64,000 nucleotides of DNA from NCBI GenBank assembly GCA_027620015.1, contig JAQCGH010000002.1, positions 1 through 64,000 on the forward strand, given 5' to 3'. The DNA comes from Cyanobacteriota bacterium (GTDB lineage Bacteria > Cyanobacteriota > Cyanobacteriia > PCC-6307 > Cyanobiaceae). The notes below the pieces were generated by a model. That model had not been told where the DNA came from. It worked only from the letters and a program-made list of their open reading frames with translations, and did not search any database. The translations under genes and the position numbers were made by a program. Positions 52,060-63,100 of this stretch are shown here, one piece after another (within the stretch, counting starts at the first letter, position 1; each line of letters opens with the position of its first letter).

Positions 52060-53589
52060 GTGACCAGCAAGCCTGCTCCCATCTGGGATGTGATCGTGAT
52101 CGGGGCCGGCATCGGTGGCCTGGTCACAGCTTCCCAGTTGGCCGCCAAGGGGGCAAAAGTGCTTGTGCTGGAGCGCTACCTGATCCCGGGGGGCAGCGGC
52201 GGCAGCTTCAAGCGCCAGGGCTACACATTTGATGTGGGCGCCTCGATGATCTTCGGCTTCGGCGAGAAGGGGCACACCAACCTGCTCACCCGCGCCTTGG
52301 CGGACGTGGGCCAGCACTGCGAAACAGTGCCAGATCCAACCCAGCTCGAATATCACCTCCCAGGCGGACTGAATGTGGCGGTGTCACGCGATTACCAGCA
52401 GTTCATCGCCGATCTCACCGCTCTGTTTCCCCACGAAGCGAAGGGCCTCCGCGCCTTCTATGACGCCTGCTGGCAGGTTTTCAACTGCCTCGATGCGATG
52501 CCCTTGCTCTCGCTTGAGGATCCCACCTACCTGGCCAAGGTGTTCTTCAAAGCACCCTTGGCCTGCCTTGGCCTAGCCCGCTGGCTGCCGGTGAACGTGG
52601 GCGATGTAGCGCTGCAGCACATCAGCGATCCGGCCCTGCTCAAGTTCATTGACATGGAGTGCTTCTGCTGGAGCGTGATGCCGGCCAATCTCACGCCAAT
52701 GATCAATGCGGGCATGGTGTTCTCCGATCGTCATGCCGGGGGCATCAACTACCCCAAGGGCGGCGTTGGCGTGATCGCCGAGAAGCTAGTAGCGGGACTG
52801 GAGAGCCATGGCGGCTCAATTCGCTACAAGTCGAGGGTCACCAAGGTGCTGCTTGAAAACAACACTGCGGTGGGAATAAAGCTTGCCAGTGGCGAGGAAC
52901 TGCGAGCCCGCCGCGTGGTGAGCAACGCCACCCGCTGGGACACCTTTGGCGCTCTGGTGGATGCCGCCCACACCCCCAAGGCCGAAACCACTTGGCGGCG
53001 ACGCTACAAGCCCTCCCCTTCCTTTCTCTCCATGCACTTGGGCATCGATGCCCAAGTCGTGCCCAAGGGTTACCACTGCCACCACCTGCTACTGGAGCGC
53101 TGGGAGGAGATGGAGGCCGAGCAAGGGGTGGTGTTCGTATCGGTGCCAACCCTGCTGGATCCGGAGCTTGCCCCGGCTGAGCGCCACATCCTGCATGCAT
53201 TTACGCCCAGCTCTATGGAGCACTGGCAAGGGCTCACGCCAGCGGCATATCGAGCCAAAAAGCAGGCGGATGCCGACCGGCTGATCGGCCGGCTCGAGGC
53301 GATCCTGCCCGGTCTCAGCAACGCCGTCCGTCATCGCGAAGTCGGCACGCCGCGCAGCCACCGGCGCTTCCTGGGCCGCATGGGTGGCAGCTACGGCCCG
53401 ATCCCTGCCCTACGCCTGCCGGGGCTACTGCCGATGCCCTTCAACCGCACCGGTCTTAGCGGCTTGTATGCGGTGGGGGATTCCTGTTTCCCTGGCCAGG
53501 GCCTAAACGCGGTGGCATTTAGTGGTTTTGCTTGCGCCCACCGCATCGGGGCGGACCTGGGACTCAACCCATGGGCGTTGCCAGATTGA
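52060..53589 (+). CDS. crtH: carotene (prolycopene) isomerase
   Basis: WDVIVIGAGIGGLVTASQLAAKGAKVLVLERYLIPGGSGGSFKRQGYTFDVGASMIFGFGEKGHTNLL; C-terminal GLYAVGDSCFPGQGLNAVAFSGFACAHRI. Confidence 0.95.
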   Translation: MTSKPAPIWDVIVIGAGIGGLVTASQLAAKGAKVLVLERYLIPGGSGGSFKRQGYTFDVGASMIFGFGEKGHTNLLTRALADVGQHCETVPDPTQLEYHLPGGLNVAVSRDYQQFIADLTALFPHEAKGLRAFYDACWQVFNCLDAMPLLSLEDPTYLAKVFFKAPLACLGLARWLPVNVGDVALQHISDPALLKFIDMECFCWSVMPANLTPMINAGMVFSDRHAGGINYPKGGVGVIAEKLVAGLESHGGSIRYKSRVTKVLLENNTAVGIKLASGEELRARRVVSNATRWDTFGALVDAAHTPKAETTWRRRYKPSPSFLSMHLGIDAQVVPKGYHCHHLLLERWEEMEAEQGVVFVSVPTLLDPELAPAERHILHAFTPSSMEHWQGLTPAAYRAKKQADADRLIGRLEAILPGLSNAVRHREVGTPRSHRRFLGRMGGSYGPIPALRLPGLLPMPFNRTGLSGLYAVGDSCFPGQGLNAVAFSGFACAHRIGADLGLNPWALPD

Positions 53590-53904
53590 ATTGGCGGTAA
53601 GCCCAGGCAAGGCCTCACCTGGTCAAGTGGTGGAGGTTGCCGATTGCTTGATCTTCATATACAGCATTCCAGAGATCAGCCCCAACATGCAGACCATGCT
53701 TCTCAATTTCTGCTATTTAAAAATGTTTAGTCTTATAATTATATCGGCATACTCCCGCATAAGCTCTAGCTATTTAGCTTCATCCATAAGATCACGAAGG
53801 TTGCCATATCTGGGCGTGCAGGTTCGCCAAACCAAATCCGAACCAACGAAGACACGCCCTACCTCCATACGCTGGGCTAAGAACGTCAGCGATTCATTAT
53901 CTCC

Positions 53905-54189
53905 ATGGCTAGCTCCCGTACTCCCAGCTCCGCCGAACTGGCTACCTACCTAGAGCAACGCGGCGAGCTGAGCAAGCCCTGGATGCTACAGCTACTGCGG
54001 CTCACCAAGCTCAAAGAGGCCAAAGACAGCATGGATCCAGACGCCTACATGGCCAGCCTGCAGGAGGCCCATTCCGATCTGATGAGACTTGGCGAATTCT
54101 GGAAAGGCCGCGAGCAGGAAGTTTTCGGCGGTCGTTACCAGCCAACGACCTTGATCGAACCCTTACCGGGCTCCCCTGAAGATCGATGA
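53905..54189 (+). CDS. conserved-looking hypothetical protein
   Basis: 94 aa; ELATYLEQRGELSKPWMLQLLRLTKLKEAKDSMDPDAYMASLQEAHSDLMRLGEFWKGRE. Confidence 0.75.
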   Translation: MASSRTPSSAELATYLEQRGELSKPWMLQLLRLTKLKEAKDSMDPDAYMASLQEAHSDLMRLGEFWKGREQEVFGGRYQPTTLIEPLPGSPEDR

Positions 54190-54722
54190 CTGGCGCCAAG
54201 ACCTCCAGCAGCGAAAACTATCCGATGGCAGCGCTGATCCGCATCGCACTGATCGCTCTCTATCTAGCAATGGTGGCTCCCCTGCCCCTGCTTGCACCAA
54301 CGGAGCTCAAATTACTGCTTTGGCTGGCCCTAGTCCTGGGCCTAGGTTTAGTTTTTGCAGCTACCAGTGAAGCTGTTGAGCTAGACGCTGATGGTATTCG
54401 GGTTGGTCATCCCAGCTGGTGTGCCTGGTTGCTGCGCCGCAGTTGGAGTCTGCCCTGGAAATGCATCAGCGGGCTAACACCAGTAGCCACAAGCCAGGGG
54501 GGCAGGGTCTTTTACGTGAGAGGAGAAGACGGCTCGGCATATCTTTTACCCCAAAGGGTTGCTGGGTTCGAGCAATTTTTGGGCCGCTTCAGCCAGGAAA
54601 CGGGCATCAACACCAGCTCAATAGGCCGTATAAGCCCACCCTGGACATATCAACTGTTAGCAGGCCTAAGCGTAGGGATGCTGCTTGGGGAAATGATTTG
54701 GGCGCTTAAACTAGTGAATTGA
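54186..54722 (+). CDS. hypothetical membrane protein
   Basis: 178 aa with N-terminal TM pair and a PH-like soluble part; 4-nt overlap with upstream gene. Confidence 0.75.
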   Translation: MTGAKTSSSENYPMAALIRIALIALYLAMVAPLPLLAPTELKLLLWLALVLGLGLVFAATSEAVELDADGIRVGHPSWCAWLLRRSWSLPWKCISGLTPVATSQGGRVFYVRGEDGSAYLLPQRVAGFEQFLGRFSQETGINTSSIGRISPPWTYQLLAGLSVGMLLGEMIWALKLVN

Positions 54723-55497
54723 GTTGTTGTCGCACCGGCTCTTCCTCACCAGAAGCTTCTGGCAAGGTTTCCAGACTGAATCGATAACCCTGCTGGCGCA
54801 TCGTTTCAATGCCACCACCTTCACCCAGTCCAGCCTGCTCCAACTTGCGACGCAGGGTAAGTACCTGAGTATCAACCGAACGGGGACCGCCACTAAATGG
54901 AGGCCAAGCCATACGTAGGAGCTCTTGGCGGCTGCGCACAACTCCGGGAGGCATCAGCAAGGCGCAGAGCAGGGCAAATTCCCTAGGACTCAACTCAACT
55001 GGCTGGTCGCGCAGAGTTACTTGACGGAGCAGTACGTGGACTTCAAGAGGACCAACGCAAACACGCTCTTGAAGGCCGGTGCCGCCACGGCGCAACAAAG
55101 TTCGGCAGCGTGCGGCCAATTCTTCGAGGCCAAATGGTTTACGCAAGACATCATCGGCACCTGCATCTAAAAGGCTGACCACAGGCTCGGAACCCGTGCG
55201 TGCAGTGAGCACCATTACGGAGCAACGAAGTTGGGCTGCCAGGCGCAAGGCCGAAATCTCATCGAGTAATTCTGCGCTGATCAGCAGATCAGGCGATTGA
55301 TCTAGGCACACCTCTAAAGCTTCACGGGCCGTGGCAACTGCCGCCGCAAGATATCCGTCCTGCCGTAAGCGCTGGGCCAAGACCGTACGCAGAGTTGCGT
55401 GTGGATCAACCACCAAGACCCTCTGGGGCTGGCTTCCGGCCTGGTTGCCGGTCGCAGAAACCGGCAGTGGCGGGTGAGAGGAAGTAATGGAGACCAC
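54706..55497 (-). CDS. OmpR/PhoB-type response regulator with atypical receiver
   Basis: Receiver QRVLVVDPHATLRTVLAQRL...LTARTGSEPVVSLLDAGADDVLRKPFGLEELAAR; winged-helix VELSPREFALLCALL...VDTQVLTLRRKL...GYRF. Confidence 0.9.
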   Translation of the reverse strand: MVSITSSHPPLPVSATGNQAGSQPQRVLVVDPHATLRTVLAQRLRQDGYLAAAVATAREALEVCLDQSPDLLISAELLDEISALRLAAQLRCSVMVLTARTGSEPVVSLLDAGADDVLRKPFGLEELAARCRTLLRRGGTGLQERVCVGPLEVHVLLRQVTLRDQPVELSPREFALLCALLMPPGVVRSRQELLRMAWPPFSGGPRSVDTQVLTLRRKLEQAGLGEGGGIETMRQQGYRFSLETLPEASGEEEPVRQQLNSLV

Positions 55498-55640
55498 AAC
55501 TGTGTTGAAATCACCTTAACTGGTGTGGCCGAAATTTAGGAATCACCCGTGTTTTTGTGTGGACACACCAACCTATCGGAGCACACGCAATCGCAGAGAC
55601 CAGCTCCAAGAGGCAAAATAAGTGAAGGTCCAACGACCCC

Positions 55641-55913
55641 ATGACTTCGCTTCAGCACCCAGACGCTATTCGCCACTTCCAGTCGCTATGCGATGCCTGC
55701 CAAGAACTGGCCCATCGATTCCATAGCCCTGCGGAATTGCGGCTGTATGCAGACGGCTACATTCACGCCCTGCGCCGCACTGCAGTTCTCGATCCGATCT
55801 CCCAACGGCGACTTGAAGAAATCACCGACCGCTGGGTACGCGATCCGTCCAGCTTTGTTAGCCCCGATGGTGACCCGCGCAGCCTTTATGAAAGTGAGCG
55901 CGAGCGTTACTGA
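55641..55913 (+). CDS. DUF6761-like conserved cyanobacterial protein
   Basis: DAIRHFQSLCDACQELAHRFHSPAELRLYADGYIHALRRTAVLDPISQRRLEEITDRWVRDPSSF. Confidence 0.78.
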   Translation: MTSLQHPDAIRHFQSLCDACQELAHRFHSPAELRLYADGYIHALRRTAVLDPISQRRLEEITDRWVRDPSSFVSPDGDPRSLYESERERY

Positions 55914-55926
55914 TTTACCACCCCTG

Positions 55927-56250
55927 TTAGCTGGCAAGAGCTACTTCCAACTTCTCTCGCAACTCGCCGGAGTTGTACATCTCGATCAAAATGTCCGAGC
56001 CACCGATGAATTCCCCCTTCACGTACACCTGGGGAATCGTGGGCCAATCAGAAAACGACTTGATTCCATTACGAATCTCGGCATCCGAGAGCACGTCGAA
56101 GGTTTCAAATGGCACCCCAACTGAATGCAGAATCTGTACTACGTTGTTTGAGAATCCGCATTGGGGCATCAGCTTGTTGCCCTTCATAAAAACGAAGACC
56201 GGGCTAGTTGCCAGGAGTTCTTCGATGCGTTGGCGGGTAGTGGCTTCCAT
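55927..56250 (-). CDS. grxD: Grx4-type monothiol glutaredoxin
   Basis: VFVFMKGNKLMPQCGFSNNVVQIL...FETFDVLSDAEIRNGIKSFSDWPTIPQVYVKGEFIGGSDIL (CGFS). Confidence 0.96.
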   Translation of the reverse strand: MEATTRQRIEELLATSPVFVFMKGNKLMPQCGFSNNVVQILHSVGVPFETFDVLSDAEIRNGIKSFSDWPTIPQVYVKGEFIGGSDILIEMYNSGELREKLEVALAS

Positions 56251-56254
56251 GAAC

Positions 56255-56497
56255 TCAAGCGGGAGTGGATGTTTGCAGGGCTAGGGCGTGAATTGCCTCG
56301 CTGGCTAATTCTTGTTGTAGGGCGCCATACACGAGCTGGTGCTGTCTAACTTTGGTAAGGCCGTCAAATGCGGCGGAGATCACCGTGACCTGCAGGTGAT
56401 CTCCGCCGCCGGTGAGGTCTTCAACCTCCACTTGGGCATCAGGCATGGCAAAAGTGATTGCGGCCTTCACCTGGTCTGGATGCACCATCGAAACCAC
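56255..56497 (-). CDS. BolA family protein
   Basis: [63 protein letters not shown]. Confidence 0.94.
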   Translation of the reverse strand: MVSMVHPDQVKAAITFAMPDAQVEVEDLTGGGDHLQVTVISAAFDGLTKVRQHQLVYGALQQELASEAIHALALQTSTPA

Positions 56498-56525
56498 AAG
56501 ACAGCTAATAAATGAAATCTAGTGG

Positions 56526-57092
56526 TCAGCTGCCAGGAGTTGCCGCTGCTCCTGCTGTGTAAGGAGTGGCAGCGAAGCCAATCTCAACCAGGCCCTGGAA
56601 AGCCTTGCGACCTTCCGAGCTGGCTGGAGTCATCACCTTCACTACCTCGACCAGCAAGGGTACCGCCACCTCAGGCTGGTTCTGGCGACGGAATAAGGCC
56701 GCCAAGCGCAGGTTCGCCTGGGACATCGTTTCCAAAGCCTCTCGCCCCTTCTGGTCCATTTCCCGGGGAATACGGGCATCCAGTCCGCGGAAAGAGCCGC
56801 TCAGATCGCGGTAAAACCCGAGCAGGCGGCGGCAGGCATCGCGAGCTTGGTCATAGAGCTTGCGGGCTTCGGCCAGATTGCCCTTGGCGACAGCGGCGTC
56901 ACCCCGGAGCAGAAGGGCACGCACAGCTTCAAGGTTAAAAGGGCTGCCGGTGGACTCGAGGGCCTTCTGCGGATCCTGTTGAGCCTGCAACTTGGCAGGG
57001 ACCAGAGGCCCAGCGAGGGCGACCATGGCCAGAGCAGAACCGCAAATCAAGCGGAATGACCTATGCACAACCAGTAGACAGATACGAATCAA
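56526..57092 (-). CDS. secreted/periplasmic hypothetical protein
   Basis: N-terminal signal-like segment (FRLICGSALAMVALAGPLVPAKLQAQ) followed by helical TPR-like repeats. Confidence 0.7.
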   Translation of the reverse strand: MIRICLLVVHRSFRLICGSALAMVALAGPLVPAKLQAQQDPQKALESTGSPFNLEAVRALLLRGDAAVAKGNLAEARKLYDQARDACRRLLGFYRDLSGSFRGLDARIPREMDQKGREALETMSQANLRLAALFRRQNQPEVAVPLLVEVVKVMTPASSEGRKAFQGLVEIGFAATPYTAGAAATPGS

Positions 57093-57094
57093 CT

Positions 57095-57877
57095 TTAGGG
57101 GGTCAAACCGAGGACTTCTTGGGCTTGGGCTTCGACAACCGCCATGGCAGCTGCCAGGGTGGTGGTGAAAGCACTCGCAGCCTGCCTTCCTTGGCCCTCC
57201 ACGCTGAGAGGCGGGCCGAAACAGAGCACGGCCCCGTCCCCAAGGCGAGGAGGACGATTGCCGTAAGCGATGCCCACGGGCACCACCGGCACCGCCACGC
57301 CCTGGCCAGCGGCCAACATGGCCAGGCGTGCGAGACCCTGGAGCAGCCGCAGGGGGATCTTTTCGCGCACGATGCGACCCTCTGGGAAAACCACTAGCTG
57401 CTCGCCTGCAGCAAGGAGGTCAACGGCATAGCGCAGGCTGGCCAGTGAAGGCCGCCCCTGACTCACAGGGAAGCAGCCCAACCGTTGCAAAAACCAGCCC
57501 TGCAGCCCGCGCATCTCATCAACCGTGACCATGAAGCGGCAATCCCGGCCAGTAATGCGGCGGCCTGCGGCGTGGGGCAACAGCAGGGCATCCCAACGAG
57601 CTCGGTGGGTTGGGGCTAACAGCAGCGGCCCGCTTAGAGGCAGATTTTCGCTGCCAATCACTTGGACCCTGCGAAAAAAAAAGCGCAGGCCGATGTCTTG
57701 GCTGGCCACCGTGATCAAAGGGGCCAACCATGGGCTGATGCCTTTGCAGAGTCCCTTTTCTCGTGAGGAGGAGAGCTTGATGCTCCACGCCAATGGGCCG
57801 GATTGAACCGCCAACGACCCATCAAAAGCGAGCAAATTCAAAACTAGGGGCTGTGCGATGGAGCTCGGTTCGAGCAC
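57095..57877 (-). CDS. plsC: 1-acyl-sn-glycerol-3-phosphate acyltransferase family protein
   Basis: LLLAPTHRARWDALLLP (HxxxxD), VVFPEGRIVRE, VPVVPVGIAYG. Confidence 0.9.
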   Translation of the reverse strand: MLEPSSIAQPLVLNLLAFDGSLAVQSGPLAWSIKLSSSREKGLCKGISPWLAPLITVASQDIGLRFFFRRVQVIGSENLPLSGPLLLAPTHRARWDALLLPHAAGRRITGRDCRFMVTVDEMRGLQGWFLQRLGCFPVSQGRPSLASLRYAVDLLAAGEQLVVFPEGRIVREKIPLRLLQGLARLAMLAAGQGVAVPVVPVGIAYGNRPPRLGDGAVLCFGPPLSVEGQGRQAASAFTTTLAAAMAVVEAQAQEVLGLTP

Positions 57878-57965
57878 GGGCAGTTAGAACTGCGTCCCAA
57901 GCCGGCGCAGGTTGAAAGATCCATAGGATTTGGTTGCTATCACCGCCTAAAACCGTCCCCCAGCC

Positions 57966-58715
57966 ATGGCCAGTCTCGGCGTCAACATCGATCACATCGC
58001 CAATGTGCGCCAGGCCCGCCGCACGGTAGAGCCTGATCCGGTGAGCTTTGCCCTACTGGCCGAACTGGGGGGTGCTGACGCCATCACCGTGCACCTGCGC
58101 GAAGACCGGCGTCACATTCAGGACCGCGACGTGGAGCTGCTGCGACAAACAGTGCGCAGCAGGCTCAATTTGGAGATGGCAGCCACAGCTGAGATGGAAG
58201 CGATCGCTCTACGCATCCGACCCGACATGGTGACTCTGGTGCCGGAAAAGCGCCAGGAGATAACCACCGAGGGCGGCCTCGACGTAGCAGGCCAGCAGCC
58301 TGCTTTCAGTGCTCTAGTCGGTGCGCTTCAAGACGCCGGCATCGGAGTGAGTCTGTTTGTAGACGCCGAGGAGAGCCAGCTGGAGGCCAGCCGCGCTACC
58401 GGCGCCCGCTGGGTAGAGCTGCACACCGGTGCCTACGCCGAAGCCAGCTGGAGTTCGCAGCCAGCCGAGCTGGCCCGGCTCACGGAGGGAAGCTTCATTG
58501 CCCGCAGCCTTGGGCTGCGAGTAAATGCAGGCCATGGCCTCACATACCAAAACGTGGAGCCCATCGCCGCCATTGAAGGTATTGAGGAGCTCAACATTGG
58601 CCACACAATCGTGGTCCGAGCCCTGGCGGTGGGACTGGAAGTAGCTGTGCGGCAGATGAAGGCGCTGATACAGAATCCGCGCCGCGACCCCCTGTTCGGC
58701 AGCCGCCAGCTATGA
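57966..58715 (+). CDS. pdxJ: pyridoxine 5'-phosphate synthase
   Basis: [59 protein letters not shown]. Confidence 0.97.
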   Translation: MASLGVNIDHIANVRQARRTVEPDPVSFALLAELGGADAITVHLREDRRHIQDRDVELLRQTVRSRLNLEMAATAEMEAIALRIRPDMVTLVPEKRQEITTEGGLDVAGQQPAFSALVGALQDAGIGVSLFVDAEESQLEASRATGARWVELHTGAYAEASWSSQPAELARLTEGSFIARSLGLRVNAGHGLTYQNVEPIAAIEGIEELNIGHTIVVRALAVGLEVAVRQMKALIQNPRRDPLFGSRQL

Positions 58716-59032
58716 GCACATACCACTTCATCGCCGCCAGCGAAGCGTTCCTCACCGTCGAGGAGCCCCTCGAGGAGGTATTGCGCGAAAGGGTGCGCTA
58801 CTACTCAGAACAGGGCAAGGAAATCGACTTCTGGTTAGTGAAACGGCCAGCCTTTCTCGATGCACCTCAGCTCGAACCGATCGGCAGCGCCGTGCCACGG
58901 CCGGCGGCGGCGGTGGTGTCAACCGATGAGAAATTCATCAGCTTTCTGAAGCTGCGCTTGGAATTTGTGGCCATAGGCCGCTTTGAGGCTCCCAGCACCT
59001 CAATCCCCGAGGCAACAGCCAGCAGCTCTTAG
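58712..59032 (+). CDS. ycf54: Ycf54 family protein (Mg-protoporphyrin ester cyclase-associated)
   Basis: [51 protein letters not shown]...[18 protein letters not shown]. Confidence 0.92.
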   Translation: MSTYHFIAASEAFLTVEEPLEEVLRERVRYYSEQGKEIDFWLVKRPAFLDAPQLEPIGSAVPRPAAAVVSTDEKFISFLKLRLEFVAIGRFEAPSTSIPEATASSS

Positions 59033-59053
59033 TCGGATTCCTAATCTGAGGCC

Positions 59054-59347
59054 CTAAAACAGCCCCAGAAAACGCTTTCGTCCTAGCTCTGAATCTGGCT
59101 TGTTATCGCCAATCGTGAGCAGCGCTTCCTTGTTTTTCCACCAGACCCAATCGCGTATTGGTGGCGTATTGGCAAGTTGCTGGCGGCTGAGCCCTAGGCC
59201 GAGCTTGGCGGAAGCATCCAACAGAACGTCAAGCATCTCCTCACCGTTGCCGCAGCGGGCCAAGGCCTCGTTGGTGCGCTTAGCGCCGTTTAAGGCTTTT
59301 ACCAGGGCATTTACCCGCTGGACCACCGACAACGACGCTGAGTTCAT
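59054..59347 (-). CDS. hypothetical protein (conserved-looking)
   Basis: 97 aa; LLDASAKLGLGLSRQQLANTPPIRDWVWWKNKEALLTIGD. Confidence 0.65.
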   Translation of the reverse strand: MNSASLSVVQRVNALVKALNGAKRTNEALARCGNGEEMLDVLLDASAKLGLGLSRQQLANTPPIRDWVWWKNKEALLTIGDNKPDSELGRKRFLGLF

Positions 59348-59461
59348 CTGACTGTCACTGGTTTGGGGCGACCGTACCAGCTATGACCAGCCAATAGATT
59401 GGTTGGGGGGGCTGACAAGTAGCCATTGGGCAGGCCAGAGTGGCAATAACGCGTTGGACCG

Positions 59462-60121
59462 ATGTCGTCCTATTCACGTTTCTGCCACCACTGGGTGATC
59501 GGGGACGTCCACGGTTGTGCCGACGCACTTGAGCGGCTCGTAGCTCGACTACCTGCTGGAGACAAAGTTGTCCTATGCGGTGATGTGATCAACCGCGGCC
59601 CCGAGATCCGCCGCACTATGGAGATGGCCTGGGGCCTGGTGAGCTCAGGCCGGGCCATTTGGCTGATGGGAAATCACGAGGCCGATCTAGTGGCAGCAAT
59701 GCGGCAGGGCGATTGGAAGACTCACCGGGCCTTGGCCGGCTGTGACACCTATCGCCAGTTGGGCGATCGCCAATGCAGCATTTGGCAGGAGCGGCTAGAG
59801 CAGCTGCCCCTCACCTACTCCGGCGAAGGCTGGCTCGCCACCCATGCTGGCTTCAATCCCGACACATGGGAACCCGACCTCAACATCCGTATGCCCTTCT
59901 GGCAGGCCTACGACGGTCGCTTCGGTGAGGTAGTGATCGGCCACAACCCCGGGCCCCAAGTGCGTCGCCTCGGCCAGATCACGATGGTGGATACCGGCGC
60001 CTGCTACGGCGGCGAACTTTCGGCCTACTGCCCCGAAACACGAGCAATACAAGCCGTCTGCGGCTTTCAGGCGCGCCTGCACTCCTCCTTCAGTAAGGAG
60101 CTGGCAGGCAGCCTGCCTTGA
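59462..60121 (+). CDS. metallophosphoesterase (serine/threonine phosphatase-like)
   Basis: HHWVIGDVHGCADALERLVARL, KVVLCGDVINRGP, WLMGNHEADL, VIGHNP. Confidence 0.94.
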   Translation: MSSYSRFCHHWVIGDVHGCADALERLVARLPAGDKVVLCGDVINRGPEIRRTMEMAWGLVSSGRAIWLMGNHEADLVAAMRQGDWKTHRALAGCDTYRQLGDRQCSIWQERLEQLPLTYSGEGWLATHAGFNPDTWEPDLNIRMPFWQAYDGRFGEVVIGHNPGPQVRRLGQITMVDTGACYGGELSAYCPETRAIQAVCGFQARLHSSFSKELAGSLP

Positions 60122-60144
60122 TGCCCCCCCGCTGAGCATTTGTT

Positions 60145-63100
60145 GTGCTCACAGTTTTCCGGGGCAACCGGGCCGAACACCTAGCCGAACTCTTAGCCGC
60201 TCAGTTGCTGCTTAACCCTCCTGGGCCACTCGAGACGGTGCATGTAGTTGTAAACACCTGGCCCACCAGCCGCTGGCTGGGTGAACAGCTGGCCGTGGGA
60301 CTTGGGGGCATCGCCGCTAACATCCGCTACCCATTTCCGAGCAACCAGCTACGCCAAATCGTTAATGGAGTGTTGGGCGAAATTGGCGCAGACCAAGATC
60401 CCTGGCGTGCCAGCCAGCTGGTGTGGCCCGTGCTGGAGCTGCTACCCCAGCTGGTGAAGCAGCCAGAGGCTGCCTCGCTTAGACGCTGGCTAAGCCGCTA
60501 CCCCCAGCACGGCAGCAAGCTTGAGCTGGCCCAATGGCAGCTGGGCCGCAGCATCGCCGATGCCCTAGACGACCTTGCCCTGTATCGCCCTGAGCTGCTA
60601 GCAGCCTGGTGGTGTGGAGAAAACGGCCCACCTATACCGCCGGAGCAGGAGTGGCAGCGGCTGCTGGTGGGGCGGCTACGGGAGCTGCTAGGGGTAAAGC
60701 CCTTCGGAATGCAGGTGCTGGAGGCAATAGCTCAATTGCAGATCAAGGTGCCGCCAACCGGCAGCCTGCCCGATCCCCTGCGACTGTTTGGGCTCAGCAG
60801 CCTGGCGCCGATCCAGGTACAGCTGCTGCAGGCCCTGAGCGTGCACACAAATGTGGACCTCTACCTGCTCACCCCCTGCCGCGACCTTTGGCAGCGCTGC
60901 ACCAGCCGCCGCCAAGTGCTCAGCGATGCAATCGCGCTGCAGCAGCCCCTTGGTGGTGACTGGCTGATGCAGGCCCCTGGACTGGAGGCCCGCTTCGGCC
61001 GACTGGGCGGCGAATTTCAGCAGTTGCTCGAAGGTAGCGGTGAGAGCCTCCAGGGCCAGTGGCAGGAAAAGGATTTGTTTGTGGCCCCAGCCAGCAACCA
61101 TCGGGGCAAGGGGCCAGCTCCCCTGCTGCATCAGCTGCAGCAACAACTAGCGGATCCGGCTGCCCAACCCCTGCTGCAACGGGCATCGGCAGACAGCTCC
61201 CTTGAGTTTCACCGCTGTCCAGGCCCCCTGCGCCAGGTACAGATCGTGCGGGACCGCATCCTTCAGCTGCTGGCCGCCGATCCCACGCTCCAGCCCCGCG
61301 ATGTGCTGGTGATGACGCCGCAGGTAGATGCCCTAGCCCCTTTAGTGGCAGCCGTATTTGGAGACCAGGAGGCCACGGGGGTGCCCCTCAATTGGCGCCT
61401 CACCGACCGCAGCCAGCAAAGCGAAGCCAGCCTCAGCCGCAGCCTGCTGGAGCTGCTGCGGATGGCGGGGGAGCGGCTCACCGCCTCCTCCCTGGAAACC
61501 CTGCTGGAAAGTCCAGCGCTACAGGAGCACTTCCAGCTCAGCGGTGCCGAGATGGCGGCCCTGCATCCCCTGCTGCAGCGGGGCGGCTTCCACTGGGGAC
61601 TCGATGCAGAGGAGCGCGGCGGCCTAGCCAGCGGAAGCCTCAGCTGGGTGATCGATCGGCTGCTACTGGGCCTGGTGCTGCCCTGCGACCCCGGCCTAGC
61701 CCCGGCCGCCACCGCCCCCCTGGCCAGTGGCGAGAGCATCGAGCTGTTGGGCCGCTGGCTGCACCTGCTCACCCGCCTGCGCTACTGGCTAGTAGAGCTG
61801 CGACGGCCCCGCACGTGCGAAGCCTGGAACACCTGCCTGAGGGCACTGCTGAGTGACCTATTCAGCGACAGCGACCAGGACTGGGAGCTGCTCCTAGTGC
61901 TAGCCGCAATTGACGACTGGCAGCAGGCCGCCTCCGGCTGCAGCCTGGAGCTGTCGGCGCCCGTGGTGGCTGCCGTGCTCGATGAGCGCCTGGCTGCGGA
62001 TTCGGGTCGGTTTGGCCACCGCAGCGGCGCCCTCACCATCAGCGCCCTCGAGCCAATGCGGGCGATTCCTCACCGGGTGATCGTGCTGATGGGGCTGGAT
62101 GCCAACTCCTATCCACGTCAGATCCAGCGGCCTGGCTTCCACTTGCTGGAACAGCAGCGCCGCCTCGGCGATCCCAACCCTGCCGACCAAGACCGCTACG
62201 TACTGCTGGAGGCCCTGCTCTCAGCCCGTGACCACCTGCTGGTGACCTGGAGCAGCCGCGACCCCCGCAGCGGCGAAGAGCTACCACCGGCCACACCCGT
62301 ACGCCAGTGGCTCGAGTGGTTGCAGGGGCAGCTGCCTTGTCGCGGTAGCGACCTGGTGATCAGTCACCCCGCTAACCCCCTCGACCGGGCCAATTTCCAA
62401 GCCAGCGGCGAGCGGCCGCCGGGCAGCTGCGACGAGCGCCTGCTGAAGGCCCGCCTGCTGCTCGATCAACCACTTGAGCAGAGCTCAGCACCGCAACCGC
62501 CCCGACCTCTGGCGGCCAGCGAGCCTCCAAGCGCGCCCCCGGCCCCGCCCAGCGATGCCTACGGGGATCTGCGCGACTGGCTGCTTGCCCCCCAGGCCAG
62601 CTGGCTGGCTGAATTGGGGCTAAGGCCGCGGGAATGGGCCGACAGCCTCGACGACCTAGAACCCCTAAGCCTCGATGAGCGAGGGCGGGCACTGCTGCTG
62701 CGCCAAGCCCTCGAAAACCCAAGCGACGCAAGCCTCGATGAGCCCGCTGGCTGGCTAGCTCGCTACCGCGGCCAGGGCTTGCTGCCTCCTCTGGCGGCAG
62801 GAGAACTGGAAGCGTCCAGGCTCAGCCAGCGCTGGAGCAGCCTGCACGCCAACCTCGAGGCCCTAGGCCCTGAGCGCCGCCAACTAGCCCTCTGGCAAAA
62901 CTTGCAGCAGGAGCTGCAGTGGCGGGGGAGCTCGGTACTGGTGCTGCACACTGCCAGGCCGCGCAACCGCCACCGGCTAGAGCTTTGGCTGGCGCTACTA
63001 CTTGCTGCCGCCGCCGACCAAGGGCCACTGGATGGGGTGCTGGTGGCCAGGGGTGCCAAAGACTTCGGCATGCAGTTGCGACTGCAGGCGCCGCAGGCAG

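Noticed and set aside
53623-53697. 24-aa minus-strand ORF MVCMLGLISGMLYMKIKQSATSTT
   Set aside because: Too short with no ribosome-binding site or family support; noted only.
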